Origin: a virus
Length of the DNA: 41,645 bases
Direction: 5' to 3' (one strand)
Virus record (IMG/VR): IMGVR_UViG_3300035564_000010
Span: 1 to 41,645 of that record
Every line of letters begins with the position of its first letter. Position 1 is the first letter of the stretch. The position numbers and the translations under genes are program-made. Below the pieces are notes generated by a model, which saw only the letters and a program-made list of their open reading frames with translations, searched no databases and was not told the DNA's origin. This document shows, in pieces, positions 1 to 8,292 of this stretch.

Positions 1-581
1 CGGCGACCCCGGCCAGCACATCGACCCTTACCATGACATCGGACCTTACGGCCTCGATCAAGGCGAAGATGAGCCTAAAGTACGTGATCGGCGGCGTCAC
101 CTACTACGGGCAGGTGAGTTCGATTGCAAGCAATCTCCTGACGGTGAACGGTGCCCCACTTTCCGGCGATGTCACTGCCCTTTATTATGACGGCGGGACG
201 CTGCGGAAAATAATCGTGATGGTCCCCGGCACTTATGAGGATGCTTCGAATACATCCCTGATTGCCAGTGATGTAAAATCCTGCGCTCTTAAGACGTGGG
301 ATCTTCCGGTATCCTACCTTGTCCACTACAAAGCCAGCAGCCTCACCCATGACTCCGGGGCTCATGGCCAGGCTTCCGTGAGGATCAATAATACCGAGAT
401 CAACACGACGGCCGGCGGGCTGACGATTGCCGCAAATGCAACGGAATACCAAACGATCGTCGATATCGCCACTGCCGCTTATGACATCAACCCCGGCGAG
501 GCAATCGAAATTACAAGCGTGAAGGGCGGCAATGGGGATGCCACATATCTGACCGTTGAAATGACCTTCCTCACGCCGTAG
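1..581 (+). CDS. Tail fibre/adhesin protein, 3' part (gene enters from the left edge)
   Basis: The reading frame is open from base 3 to the stop at 579-581, so the first ATG (33) need not be the true start. Joining the right end of the window to the left end keeps the frame: the gene beginning at 41114 would continue here and give one protein of about 370 residues. The visible part has no known catalytic motif. It is rich in Thr, Ser, Gly and Asn, with predicted beta character, as in phage fibre tips. The stretch around SLKYVIGGVTYYGQV resembles the PYY-containing repeats at the end of the protein encoded at 2832-5192. The next gene follows after 11 bases. A receptor-binding or accessory fibre role is inferred from composition and position. 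Confidence 0.6.
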   Translation, partial: ATPASTSTLTMTSDLTASIKAKMSLKYVIGGVTYYGQVSSIASNLLTVNGAPLSGDVTALYYDGGTLRKIIVMVPGTYEDASNTSLIASDVKSCALKTWDLPVSYLVHYKASSLTHDSGAHGQASVRINNTEINTTAGGLTIAANATEYQTIVDIATAAYDINPGEAIEITSVKGGNGDATYLTVEMTFLTP

Positions 582-592
582 GAGAATAAAGA

Positions 593-1351
593 ATGCCCGA
601 AATTTATGTAGGCCAAGAGGCCATAGACCGACCGGCTGCCGCCCCCGCGGGGTCTACTTACATTGCCGATGGTGCATTATCCGGCATAGGGGTAATCACG
701 AAGGTCAAGGTGCGGTTTGCTACGGACGCCACGGGGGTTTATGTCGGTTTCGGGCATAATTCCGGCGGAAATGTCTGGATGATGGACACCGGGGCGGCAT
801 CCCTGGGAGATGTAACTGCCGGGGCCGAACGAACATTTCCGGGGCTGACACTTCAAGCCGCACACGCCGGAGATCTGTTGTGCATTTACTGCGCTACCGG
901 GACGCTTGAGGCTACAGCAGGAGGCGACTCGTATGTTTCCGCATCCGCTCAAAATGAGGTCGGGGATGGCAGCCAATATCAGTTTAACGCCTATAATTAC
1001 ACGCTAAGCCTATACGGAACCGGCGTGACACCTCCCGCGGTCACAACCCAGACGCCCACGGCGATCACGGACACATCGGCCATCGGCCACGGCAATGTTA
1101 CCGATGATGGCGGCGGGATCACCGAACGCTTTATCTGCTGGAATACTGCCGGCTCCCCTACCCATGCAGATAATGTCGTTTACGATAATGTGAACGCCAC
1201 AGGGTCCTTCATAATGAATTTAATAAATCTTCCGCCGGGAACACTGATCCATTGCAAGGCCGGTTGCATCAATGAGACGGGAACAGTTTATGGCGCCGAA
1301 GAGGATTTCACCACCAACAATACTATTGGAAACAACATCATGATTTTTTGA
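593..1351 (+). CDS. Putative tail-associated protein with fibronectin-III-like C-terminal domain
   Basis: The protein has 252 residues, and a GGAG site lies just before the ATG. The N-terminal part (about 1-145) is a Gly/Ala/Thr-rich beta-type region with no recognised family. Residues about 150-245 read like a fibronectin type III-type fold (TAITDTSAIGHGNVTDDGGG, then LPPGTLIHCKAGCINETGTVYG), as found in many phage tail and bacterial surface proteins. It sits between the window-spanning fibre gene and a run of secreted-type proteins, so a role in virion surface or host adhesion is likely but not proven. No signal peptide is seen, unlike its three downstream neighbours. Confidence 0.6.
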   Translation: MPEIYVGQEAIDRPAAAPAGSTYIADGALSGIGVITKVKVRFATDATGVYVGFGHNSGGNVWMMDTGAASLGDVTAGAERTFPGLTLQAAHAGDLLCIYCATGTLEATAGGDSYVSASAQNEVGDGSQYQFNAYNYTLSLYGTGVTPPAVTTQTPTAITDTSAIGHGNVTDDGGGITERFICWNTAGSPTHADNVVYDNVNATGSFIMNLINLPPGTLIHCKAGCINETGTVYGAEEDFTTNNTIGNNIMIF

Positions 1352-1362
1352 GGAGGAACACT

Positions 1363-2211
1363 ATGAAAAACGTATTTGCAAAACTACTGATCGCCGCGGT
1401 GATCCTGCTCATGCCGGGGGTGGGACTGGCGTTTCCTCCGACGCCGCTGGCGGTGGAGGCCAAGGTTCCCTTCTCTACTGGCACCTACGCGGCCAGAACC
1501 GAGCCGTGCGTGAATGGGGCAATATACTATGGAACCGATACAAAAACAGTATATGAGTGTTTCGATACGGCCTACTTAGCCACCTACGGGAAAGGGGCTG
1601 ACGGATCATGGGGGATTGCATTAACCGCTAACACTGCTGAAGCAACCGGATCGGAACCACTCGGAACGGTGAAGGTATCCCTTGCCGGTAGTATGAGCAT
1701 CATGGGTACGAACAGTGAGGATTTCGTAATCCAGCCGGGGAGCGCGGCCAACCAGGTTGATTTTAAATCCAATACGGGCGTTGATAATCTCAATTTACCA
1801 ACCATGGCTATCACGTCACTTCTGAAAGTCTTGCCTATTGCGGCTGATTGTACCATCGGTTCGACATGCGACGGGACGAGCGCCAGGATTGCCAGAGGTG
1901 GCATCATTCTCGCTACGGCGGCGGTCAACATCACCCTCCCGGAGATCGTTGCAAGTTCTCCGACTGCCTCTCAAGTCACAATAGGGGCGTCGATCTGTAT
2001 TATGTCCAGGGATCAGAATGAGGTTGTGACAGTGCATCCAAACGCTGCAGACTCGTTCACGCCGAAGGATCACGCGAAGCAGACTGCCGGGAATCACATG
2101 ATTGAAACGGTATCGGCTTCGACGGGCGCGGGTAATATGATCTGTTTCCTTGCGGCTGAGGCTGACAACTGGATTCAGATGGGTACAATCGGAACATGGG
2201 ATCATGAGTAG
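1363..2211 (+). CDS. Secreted-type phage protein of unknown function (Sec signal peptide)
   Basis: I choose the ATG at 1363 over an in-frame ATG at 1348 because AGGAGG (1351-1356) sits six bases before it. The 282-residue product starts with a typical Sec signal: MKNVFAK, a hydrophobic core LLIAAVILLMPGVG, and a probable cleavage after LA-F (near residue 22). The rest is Ser/Thr/Ala-rich with a middle stretch of beta type and no recognised catalytic motif. An export signal in a gene lying between tail genes is unusual, because tails are built in the cytoplasm. The product may act in the periplasm or at the cell surface, or the hydrophobic start may serve another purpose. Function unknown. Confidence 0.65.
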   Translation: MKNVFAKLLIAAVILLMPGVGLAFPPTPLAVEAKVPFSTGTYAARTEPCVNGAIYYGTDTKTVYECFDTAYLATYGKGADGSWGIALTANTAEATGSEPLGTVKVSLAGSMSIMGTNSEDFVIQPGSAANQVDFKSNTGVDNLNLPTMAITSLLKVLPIAADCTIGSTCDGTSARIARGGIILATAAVNITLPEIVASSPTASQVTIGASICIMSRDQNEVVTVHPNAADSFTPKDHAKQTAGNHMIETVSASTGAGNMICFLAAEADNWIQMGTIGTWDHE

Positions 2212-2220
2212 GAGGGGATG

Positions 2221-2832
2221 ATGAAACGACTACTTTTTATACCGTTGCTTTTCCTCTGTTCTAACCTCTGGGCGGCGGGGTTGGTATTGCACACCACGTC
2301 GGGGTTTCTCCCCGTAGGTACGGCCTGCTCTTCATACGCAAGCGGCGGCGGCATTGCCTCTTATTCGAGTTACGGGACGAGCGCCGGTACGGCCTTTGGC
2401 GGTCTTGCTCGGTACGTTCCGGCGGCCAATATCACGCTCTGCAAGGTGGCGTTCAATCCCCATGCCGTGTCTGGCGACCTAACCGGGTTCGTCTTTACAG
2501 CATACGTCTACACTCAAGACGCGGCGGGTGACATTGTTGCGGCCTCCCCGCAATGCACCTCGAGTACCGTCCTTGGGCCATCCATTGTCGCCGACACGGA
2601 CATGGTGTTTAACTTTACATCCTGCAACCTTGTGACCACGCAGGCGAATGGATACGCGATCGTATTCAAGCATAACCAAGCGGTTGGCGCAGGGAACTAC
2701 GTCGCCATCCACGATTCGACGGATTTGATTTCCGGCGCTCATCTTTCATGGTTCACCGCAGCCGGGGCATTATCGACAGGCATTGACTACGCGACGGACA
2801 ACCCAATGGTAACAATTTATAAGGTGGACTAA
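2221..2832 (+). CDS. Secreted-type phage protein of unknown function (Sec signal peptide)
   Basis: Two ATGs lie in tandem at 2218 and 2221. AGGAGG at 2210-2215 favours the second by spacing. The 203-residue product begins MKRLLFIPLLFLCSNLWAA, a short Sec signal with probable cleavage at WA-A. The mature part is a Gly/Ser/Ala/Thr-rich, beta-type chain with a few cysteines (ACSSY, LCKVAF, QCTSS, SCNLV), which could form disulfides if exported. It resembles the beta-sandwich modules of tail accessory proteins, but no family is recognised. It directly follows another signal-peptide gene, and its stop overlaps the start of the next signal-peptide gene (TAATG), so the three are probably made together. 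Confidence 0.65.
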   Translation: MKRLLFIPLLFLCSNLWAAGLVLHTTSGFLPVGTACSSYASGGGIASYSSYGTSAGTAFGGLARYVPAANITLCKVAFNPHAVSGDLTGFVFTAYVYTQDAAGDIVAASPQCTSSTVLGPSIVADTDMVFNFTSCNLVTTQANGYAIVFKHNQAVGAGNYVAIHDSTDLISGAHLSWFTAAGALSTGIDYATDNPMVTIYKVD

Positions 2833-5192
2833 TGAAAAAGCTAATCCTGATATTGATACTTCTCCTGCTCCTTCCTGGGGTGGCAAGAGCAGCTGATCCT
2901 GCTTGCGGGGCGGCGTGTACTAAGGTCGGAACGGTTTACACCTGTACCGACATCACCCGGAATTGCATCCAGGATGCCGTCACCGCAGCCACGACAGGGG
3001 ACACAATCAATCTGGCATCCGGGTCTGCCACTTGGTATCAAGGCGTGACGCGGGTTCATGGTGGCGGGGCGATTACCCTTCACGGGGAAGGCGCGACCGG
3101 GGCCGGTAAGACGGAGATAACGAGTGCCATCACCGGGGCGCTGTATGAACGTGCTACCATCGACCTTGAGGATACCGCGTCCAGAGTTACCGGAATATCC
3201 ATGATTGCCACGACAAACTATAACTATATCATAGCGGAGGGGCAGGGGTTCCTCATTGATAACTGTAAGTTCTCACAGACATTCCAAATCTCCAAATTGG
3301 TTATCCTGGTACAACCATACAGCTCCACGCACAACAACCCGTCGGGCGTCATCTGGAAAAATACGTTCATCAATTCCGGCGTCATCGTCTACGGGTCTGT
3401 CTATAGTTATTTGAGTGGCGCGACGACTTGGTACGGCGCGCTTGGACTCGGAAGTGCGGATGCGGTTTACATCGAAGGGAATACGGCAAGCATCGCAGCC
3501 CCAAAAACGGCGGCTACCGCAAACTTCATCGACTCAAACAGCGGTGGCAAGTACGTGGCCCGGTGGAATGATGTCACCGACATGTGGTTGATGGTCCACT
3601 CTGCCGATCCTCCCCGCGCCGGTCGTAAGTGGGAAATGTATTACAACAAGTTCGTCGGCACCGGTGGGTTCACCTCTCTCTTTTACCCCGCGTCAATCAG
3701 GGGCGGGACGGGCGTTTACTTCGGGAATACCGTCACGGGATCGTTCAACGATACTCAGCCATACCTTGACAATACCCGCTCATACGCGATGGGTGACGCC
3801 AACATGCTGCAATGTAACGGCAGTTCAACGGTCGACGGCAACACCGCGATCACGGCGGCCATCTACGGAAGCGACAGCACGGGCGTTCATGGTGGCGGTG
3901 ACGGGGCGACCCTCCACGTTGCCGGGAAAGCATGGACGGCTAACAAACTCGTTGGGATCACCGTTTACAATCTTGCCGATGCAGGGGCGAAGTGTATCAT
4001 AACGGGGAATACCGATCACACCGTGACCTGTACTCTGGCAGGCGGGACACGCGACCACTGGCACGACGGCGACACGTTCAAGATCACGGACGGCTGGCCC
4101 TGCCGGGATCAGATCGGGCGCGGCGCGGATGCGGCCGCTATGACGGAATGGGCGACGCCCTCGACGCAAACCACACAAGCAGCCCATGCGTGGGGGAATA
4201 CCGGAAACTTCATTGTCGGGATTGGCGATGCGGCGAATATGTCGCAGTGGATTCGTAACGGGTTCGACTACTTCAACGAAGGCGTCTCCGGGGCGTATCC
4301 TGGCCCGTTCACCCATGCCGACGGTATGTCCTACACGGCACGGGATTGTCCCGATCCGCGAGCTGCGGCGGTTGATGCTACATTGACGGGGGCGACATGC
4401 GATCCCACGACAACAGGCGCGAGTGGATACGGAATATCGGGCGGCGGCGATGTAACGGCTCCTTCGGTCACAGCCTTCGTGATCCCCTCGACGGCAGCAT
4501 CCCTCTCCGTTGCTATCTTGTCCTTCACATGTACGGATGCAGTCGGAGTGACGGGATACTGTGCAACTTCAGTGAACTCCTCTATAGGTTGCTCATGGTC
4601 TGGTTCAGCTCCATCGACCATGACATTCTCCTCTACCGGGGCACAGACCGGGTATGGTTGGTGCAAGGACTTGGCAGGAAACATCAGCGCGGCGTCCACT
4701 GATACCACGGTAATTACGCTACCTCGTCCGGCGATCATGACCGGCGGTTCATGTACGGGGTGTACAGTCACATTCGGGACAATAGTGGCTTTTGAGAGTT
4801 ACACGAATATTATCACCTATGCTGATGCCTCCTTATCGGGAACCCCGATTCTGATAAAAATCATTACAGGGGGGGTGCCTTACTACACAAAAGCGTACCC
4901 GAGCATTTCTGTACTTTCCGGAGACTTGGGAAGCGTATCTCTTGATGATATATTGGCAGCGTCAGACGCGACTCTATCAGGCGTACCTCTACAATTCACG
5001 CTCGCGTCTAACGGCGTGAATTATTATTTCACTGGCTACCCAACAGCCAGTGCCATGGCGTCATTACAGGGCACATACTATCTTAACTGGACTGGATTGC
5101 CTGCGACTACGTTGTCCGGGACTCCACGCGTTGTCAGAATGTATATCAATGGTACACCCTATTATATGAAAGTCTACCCCACAAAGGAATAA
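2832..5192 (+). CDS. Right-handed beta-helix adhesin/tailspike-like protein with Sec signal and C-terminal repeats
   Basis: The 786-residue protein starts at the TAATG overlap with the previous gene. Residues 1-20 form a Sec signal (KKLILILILLLLLPG, cleavage near ARA-A). Residues about 25-480 show the composition of a parallel beta-helix or pectate-lyase-like fold (CIQDAVTAATTGDTINLASG opening, repeated Gly/Asn turns). Residues about 535-625 resemble an Ig-like domain (TAPSVTAFVIPSTAASLSV). The last 140 residues contain three related units, each with a LSG[TV]P motif followed by YY and YP. Beta-helix proteins of this kind bind or cleave surface polysaccharides, but no catalytic residues could be assigned. 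The combination of a tailspike-like fold and an export signal is odd. Position among tail genes supports an adhesion role. Confidence 0.65.
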   Translation: MKKLILILILLLLLPGVARAADPACGAACTKVGTVYTCTDITRNCIQDAVTAATTGDTINLASGSATWYQGVTRVHGGGAITLHGEGATGAGKTEITSAITGALYERATIDLEDTASRVTGISMIATTNYNYIIAEGQGFLIDNCKFSQTFQISKLVILVQPYSSTHNNPSGVIWKNTFINSGVIVYGSVYSYLSGATTWYGALGLGSADAVYIEGNTASIAAPKTAATANFIDSNSGGKYVARWNDVTDMWLMVHSADPPRAGRKWEMYYNKFVGTGGFTSLFYPASIRGGTGVYFGNTVTGSFNDTQPYLDNTRSYAMGDANMLQCNGSSTVDGNTAITAAIYGSDSTGVHGGGDGATLHVAGKAWTANKLVGITVYNLADAGAKCIITGNTDHTVTCTLAGGTRDHWHDGDTFKITDGWPCRDQIGRGADAAAMTEWATPSTQTTQAAHAWGNTGNFIVGIGDAANMSQWIRNGFDYFNEGVSGAYPGPFTHADGMSYTARDCPDPRAAAVDATLTGATCDPTTTGASGYGISGGGDVTAPSVTAFVIPSTAASLSVAILSFTCTDAVGVTGYCATSVNSSIGCSWSGSAPSTMTFSSTGAQTGYGWCKDLAGNISAASTDTTVITLPRPAIMTGGSCTGCTVTFGTIVAFESYTNIITYADASLSGTPILIKIITGGVPYYTKAYPSISVLSGDLGSVSLDDILAASDATLSGVPLQFTLASNGVNYYFTGYPTASAMASLQGTYYLNWTGLPATTLSGTPRVVRMYINGTPYYMKVYPTKE

Positions 5193-5202
5193 GGAGGAAT
5201 TT

Positions 5203-5523
5203 ATGCGAGGCTACCCCAAATACATCGCTACAAAGCAGGATTTAATAAACCTGCTCGCCATGCCGGAATATCGAAACCAGGCGCAAGCGGATATGAAAAA
5301 GATCGCTGATGTCGCGGATGACAAAGTCACCCGGACAATCAGCATCGCCGCGGACGGTTCGGCGGTTACGGAGGAAATCATCAATCCCCTTCCTCTCTGG
5401 AAGCAAAAGGGATTTACAACCCGGAAGGTGCTGTCGGCTCTGATCACGAAAGAGGCAGCGGCTGATGTGATTCTGGAAGAAAAGCCCGTCGAGGAAGGGC
5501 TTTCGGAGGAGGTGATTCCATGA
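5203..5523 (+). CDS. Small conserved-type phage protein next to the receptor-binding gene
   Basis: The product has 106 residues, and AAGGAGG lies eight bases before the ATG. It starts MRGYPKYIATKQDLINLL and is charged and largely helical in appearance, with an acidic C-terminus (EEKPVEEGLSEEVIP). The opening recalls small proteins found beside tail-fibre or DGR-target genes in other phages, but I cannot name a function. Its stop overlaps the start of the Mtd-like gene by four bases (ATGA), so the two are translationally coupled. That suggests a chaperone or accessory role for the receptor-binding protein, by inference only. Confidence 0.6.
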   Translation: MRGYPKYIATKQDLINLLAMPEYRNQAQADMKKIADVADDKVTRTISIAADGSAVTEEIINPLPLWKQKGFTTRKVLSALITKEAAADVILEEKPVEEGLSEEVIP

Positions 5524-7781
5524 ACGCAAAAGTCACCAAGGACATGAGCGACAACATCAAGGCGGCGGCAATCCTCGCGGATTTCTACGGCTACAAGACC
5601 GCCTATACCGACGCCATCGGATCGCGTGGCGGGCAGATCCTGAACGACAAGAGCGGATCGCCGAAGGTCGTGACGTTTAAGGGCTCGAACAACATCCCGC
5701 TGAAGATAGGCGACAACTGGTTTTTCTGCGACACGGACGCAGACATCACGATCCCAAACGATCTTGACGATTATCTGGCCGATAGCGTAGTGGAGGACGG
5801 CACCGGCACATGGACTGCTGCTTCCGCAAACGTGTCGTTTTCGACGGACACCGGGCAGGTGAAACTTGCCGTTGCCGCCGGATTTACCACGGGCCTGGTC
5901 GGGTACATCGACTTCGCGGCGAAGGATTTCTCCACGACTGGGAAGAACGCGATATCGTTTCTGATTACATCGAGCATCAACCTGTATCACGGGGATCTGC
6001 AATTTCTCGCGGATGAACACTCGGCCTGCGCCTCTCCATCGTGCACACTGACTGTACCGGGACTCAAGGCAGGCGTGCAAACGCGGGTGATCCTGTCCTT
6101 TACCGCGCTTGCGGCGGACAGGGACGCAATCATCTCGATCGGGCTGAGCGCCACCCGTGATTTCGGCGCGGCGGATATCTGGATCGACGACATCAAGACG
6201 ACCTCGATCGAGGCGGGCAAGGATTATTGCGTCTACGCCTGCGACAATTCCGGGACGCTGGTGTTCAAAGTCAGCAAGGCGACGACCTACCCGGCGGGGT
6301 TCGCGGCGGCGACCTCGCGGAAGATCGGCGGGTTCCACACGCTGGCCCTGGACGTCGGCATTATGGATGTGACGCTGACGGCCGCTGACGTGCCGCACGA
6401 CGCCGGGACAATCCTGATCGACACGAAAACATACACGTTCAAAACCACGCTTACCCCGACGGAGGGGGAAGTGTTGATCGGCGGAAGCGCCGCCGCTGCC
6501 ATGGACAATCTCAAGGCGGCCGTCAACCACACCGGGACCCCGGATACGGATTACAAGTGCGCGCTCGCCCATCCGACGGTGCAGGCAACGACGAACACGA
6601 ACACAACGCAAAAATTCCAGACGAGGACCGCCGGGGCGATAGTGTCAACCATATCCACCTCGGCAACCCATTTAACGTTCTCGCCCAGCGGTTGCCCGCT
6701 CGGGCATACATTGGAGCTGTTTGCCACGGCGGACATCATCCCGCACTCGATCTGGGATCTCAAGCACCGCCCCCGGAGCGCCCCGGCGGGGATGGTGTTC
6801 TCGCCTCGCACGGGCAAATGGGCGGATATCTATCTCGTTTCCGGCACGGGGGCGTCTTCCCTCTCGGTAAACGGCGGGACGATCTCGGATACCCGCGACT
6901 GGAACGATTTCGTGGATGACGCGGGGATAGTCAACAAGCGCCTGCCGACCGACAGCGAACACCAGTGCTTTTCGACAGGCTGCAACGAAGAGACGAACAT
7001 TATCGGGTCCGCCGATCCGGTTACAACGGGGCCGCACATCGACACCGCCGGGCGGCGCATGATCACCAACATCGGCTGCGAGGATATCGCCGGCGTGATG
7101 TGGCAGTGGCTGCAGGATCAGAGTTACCGCTACACACCGGACGGAACGTCGCTCACCGCGGCGCAGACCTGCGCGGTGACGCACGCGGCCTCTCCCGGAG
7201 GAAACCCGATCTACCTGAAATACGGCACGGACGGAGATGCCTATCTGTGCTGCAACATCGCCGCGGATACCGTGGACAAGTTCATCACCTTCGGGACGCT
7301 GTACAAGCTCATCATCAAGCATGACGTCAACGCGAACACGGGATTGCCGGTGTATTTTGACGATGACGGAACCGCCCCCAACCGCCTCCTGGTCAACAAC
7401 ACCCTGAACGGCGGCAAGGACGTTTACATCATGGCCAACAACGCCGATTTCTGGCTGCCCGTTATCCATAACGCCAATGCAGCCACCACGGGGGTGGCAA
7501 TCTCCTACGACGATGGCGCGGATGAGCGGCTGGAAGGCACGCTGGCCGGAGGGGTAAACGCCAACATGGACCTCTCGTGCGGCACTGGGTTTAACTACTA
7601 CAATCTGCCCGGAACAAAAGGGTCTCTATATAGGCAGGGCGGAACGGCGGATGTAAAGCTGGCCGCGGGCGGCAATTGGAACAGTGGCTCGGGTTGCGGT
7701 TCGCGGGCTCGTTATGCGTATTACTCTCGCTGGGACACGAGTACGAGTTTCGGCGCGCGCTTCGTCTCGGAGCCACTATGA
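5520..7781 (+). CDS. Mtd-like receptor-binding protein with C-type-lectin fold and DGR-type variable C-terminus
   Basis: The protein has 753 residues. Residues about 1-280 are an N-terminal virion-attachment region. Residues about 282-390 match a module common in phage structural proteins (ILIDTKTYTFKT, then GEVLIGGSAAAAMDNLKAAV). From about 400 onward it follows the pattern of major tropism determinant proteins: DIYLVSGTG, DTRDWNDFVDD, KRLPTDSEHQCFS, DTAGRRMITNIGCEDIAG, MWQWL. These are the C-type-lectin/formylglycine-enzyme-like fold. The last 39 residues (GGNWNSGSGCGSRARYAYYS, then FGARFVSEPL) have the form of a DGR variable region. Such proteins sit at tail tips and bind receptors. No reverse transcriptase gene is in the window. 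Family assignment is by motif recognition. Confidence 0.8.
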   Translation: MNAKVTKDMSDNIKAAAILADFYGYKTAYTDAIGSRGGQILNDKSGSPKVVTFKGSNNIPLKIGDNWFFCDTDADITIPNDLDDYLADSVVEDGTGTWTAASANVSFSTDTGQVKLAVAAGFTTGLVGYIDFAAKDFSTTGKNAISFLITSSINLYHGDLQFLADEHSACASPSCTLTVPGLKAGVQTRVILSFTALAADRDAIISIGLSATRDFGAADIWIDDIKTTSIEAGKDYCVYACDNSGTLVFKVSKATTYPAGFAAATSRKIGGFHTLALDVGIMDVTLTAADVPHDAGTILIDTKTYTFKTTLTPTEGEVLIGGSAAAAMDNLKAAVNHTGTPDTDYKCALAHPTVQATTNTNTTQKFQTRTAGAIVSTISTSATHLTFSPSGCPLGHTLELFATADIIPHSIWDLKHRPRSAPAGMVFSPRTGKWADIYLVSGTGASSLSVNGGTISDTRDWNDFVDDAGIVNKRLPTDSEHQCFSTGCNEETNIIGSADPVTTGPHIDTAGRRMITNIGCEDIAGVMWQWLQDQSYRYTPDGTSLTAAQTCAVTHAASPGGNPIYLKYGTDGDAYLCCNIAADTVDKFITFGTLYKLIIKHDVNANTGLPVYFDDDGTAPNRLLVNNTLNGGKDVYIMANNADFWLPVIHNANAATTGVAISYDDGADERLEGTLAGGVNANMDLSCGTGFNYYNLPGTKGSLYRQGGTADVKLAAGGNWNSGSGCGSRARYAYYSRWDTSTSFGARFVSEPL
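7666..7781 (+). other. Candidate DGR variable region (VR) at the 3' end of the Mtd-like gene
   Basis: Directly seen: the last codons encode the GNW..G..CGSR.R.....RW......FGARFVSEP pattern. At the positions that vary in known DGR targets the codons are TAT, TAT, TAC, GAC, AGT, AGT, GGT and AGT. All can arise from AAY (Asn) codons by changing only adenines. Known: DGR reverse transcriptases mutate template adenines, and AAY codons in the template give exposed variable residues. Inferred: this segment was diversified by such a system at some time. No second, adenine-rich copy (template repeat) was found by eye in the window, so the source would lie outside it or be lost. Confidence 0.6.
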
Positions 7782-7804
7782 CGGAAAACGGAGAAAACGG
7801 AAGA

Positions 7805-7828
7805 CGTCGCCGAAATTTTTCGGCGACG
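7805..7828 (+). other. Perfect hairpin/cruciform just downstream of the VR
   Basis: Arms CGTCGCCGAA (7805-7814) and TTCGGCGACG (7819-7828) are exact reverse complements of 10 bp around a four-base loop (ATTT). It begins 24 bases after the Mtd-like stop codon. There is no T-run after the 3' arm, so it is not a standard intrinsic terminator. In the Bordetella phage DGR a GC-rich hairpin/cruciform downstream of the variable region aids target recognition. The same role here is an inference from position and shape. Confidence 0.6.
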
Positions 7829-7857
7829 GAGCGAAGGCGGAAGGGTTTGTACAGGCC

Positions 7858-8025
7858 ATGAAGTCATTGTCGAAGCTGGCCGCGATCGACACCGGTGCCC
7901 ATGTCTCGGGCGTCCACGGAGACGCCAACACCGACTACGCAGGCAACCCGAACAGCATGGGCAGCAAGCCGGACATAGGGGCTTACGAATATCAGCCTGC
8001 AGGATATGGCAGGTGGACATTTTAA
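7858..8025 (+). pseudogene. Remnant of a beta-helix tail protein C-terminus
   Basis: From the ATG at 7858 the frame encodes 55 residues. They include AIDTGAHVSG and NTDYAGNPNSMGSKPDIGAYEY, the typical final turn of parallel beta-helix surface proteins (NxxG...DIGAYEY). The frame is open further upstream, but there is no good ribosome binding site and the length is far below that of such proteins. I read it as the end of a longer gene whose body was lost, perhaps when the Mtd-like gene or a DGR cassette entered or left. It could still be translated as a small protein. The fold assignment is fairly good; its status as a remnant is inferred. Confidence 0.45.
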
Positions 8026-8052
8026 TAAATTCTGGAAGTGAGGGTGACGTGA

Positions 8053-8292
8053 ATGACCGAATCCACTATCCAAGTTTTCTTCTCTGCGGCTACACTGTTC
8101 GGTATTCTTGCGTATGTTATCCATGCAGTCTATACCGGCTATAAGGAACACAAGAAAATAGTGTTTCAAAAATTATACGACCTTGACAAGAAGAAGACCG
8201 ACGAAGAAGATTGCAAGGAATGGAGACGGTTGGAAGAGAAGAATATGGATGAACTCAAGGGAAGTATTGAAAGACGGAGAATGAAACGATGA
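8053..8292 (+). CDS. Small membrane protein with coiled-coil tail, possible holin/spanin-type lysis protein
   Basis: The product has 79 residues, and GAGGG lies eight bases before the ATG. A single membrane segment (about residues 8-28, VFFSAATLFGILAYVIHAVY) is followed by a highly charged helix (KEHKKIVF through SIERRRMKR) that looks like a coiled coil. This architecture is common for holin-like or Rz-like proteins in lysis cassettes. It opens a run of genes joined by four-base ATGA overlaps (to 8289, 8795), just before a peptidase gene. Function in lysis is inferred from topology and position only. Confidence 0.6.
   Translation: MTESTIQVFFSAATLFGILAYVIHAVYTGYKEHKKIVFQKLYDLDKKKTDEEDCKEWRRLEEKNMDELKGSIERRRMKR

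Noticed and set aside
5211-6611. A 466-codon open frame on the reverse strand under the small gene at 5203 and the Mtd-like gene
   Set aside because: It is very Arg-rich with no recognisable domain, has no start signal, and opposes two well-supported rightward genes. It reflects the GC-rich third codon positions of those genes.
7805-7828. Intrinsic terminator for the adhesin operon
   Set aside because: The T-run is in the loop, not after the stem, so release of RNA polymerase is unlikely. A target-recognition or mRNA structure fits better.
7684-7857. Upstream extension of the beta-helix remnant into the variable region
   Set aside because: The extension overlaps the Mtd-like gene in another frame, is Arg-rich and lacks a ribosome binding site. 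Only the part after 7858 looks like protein.
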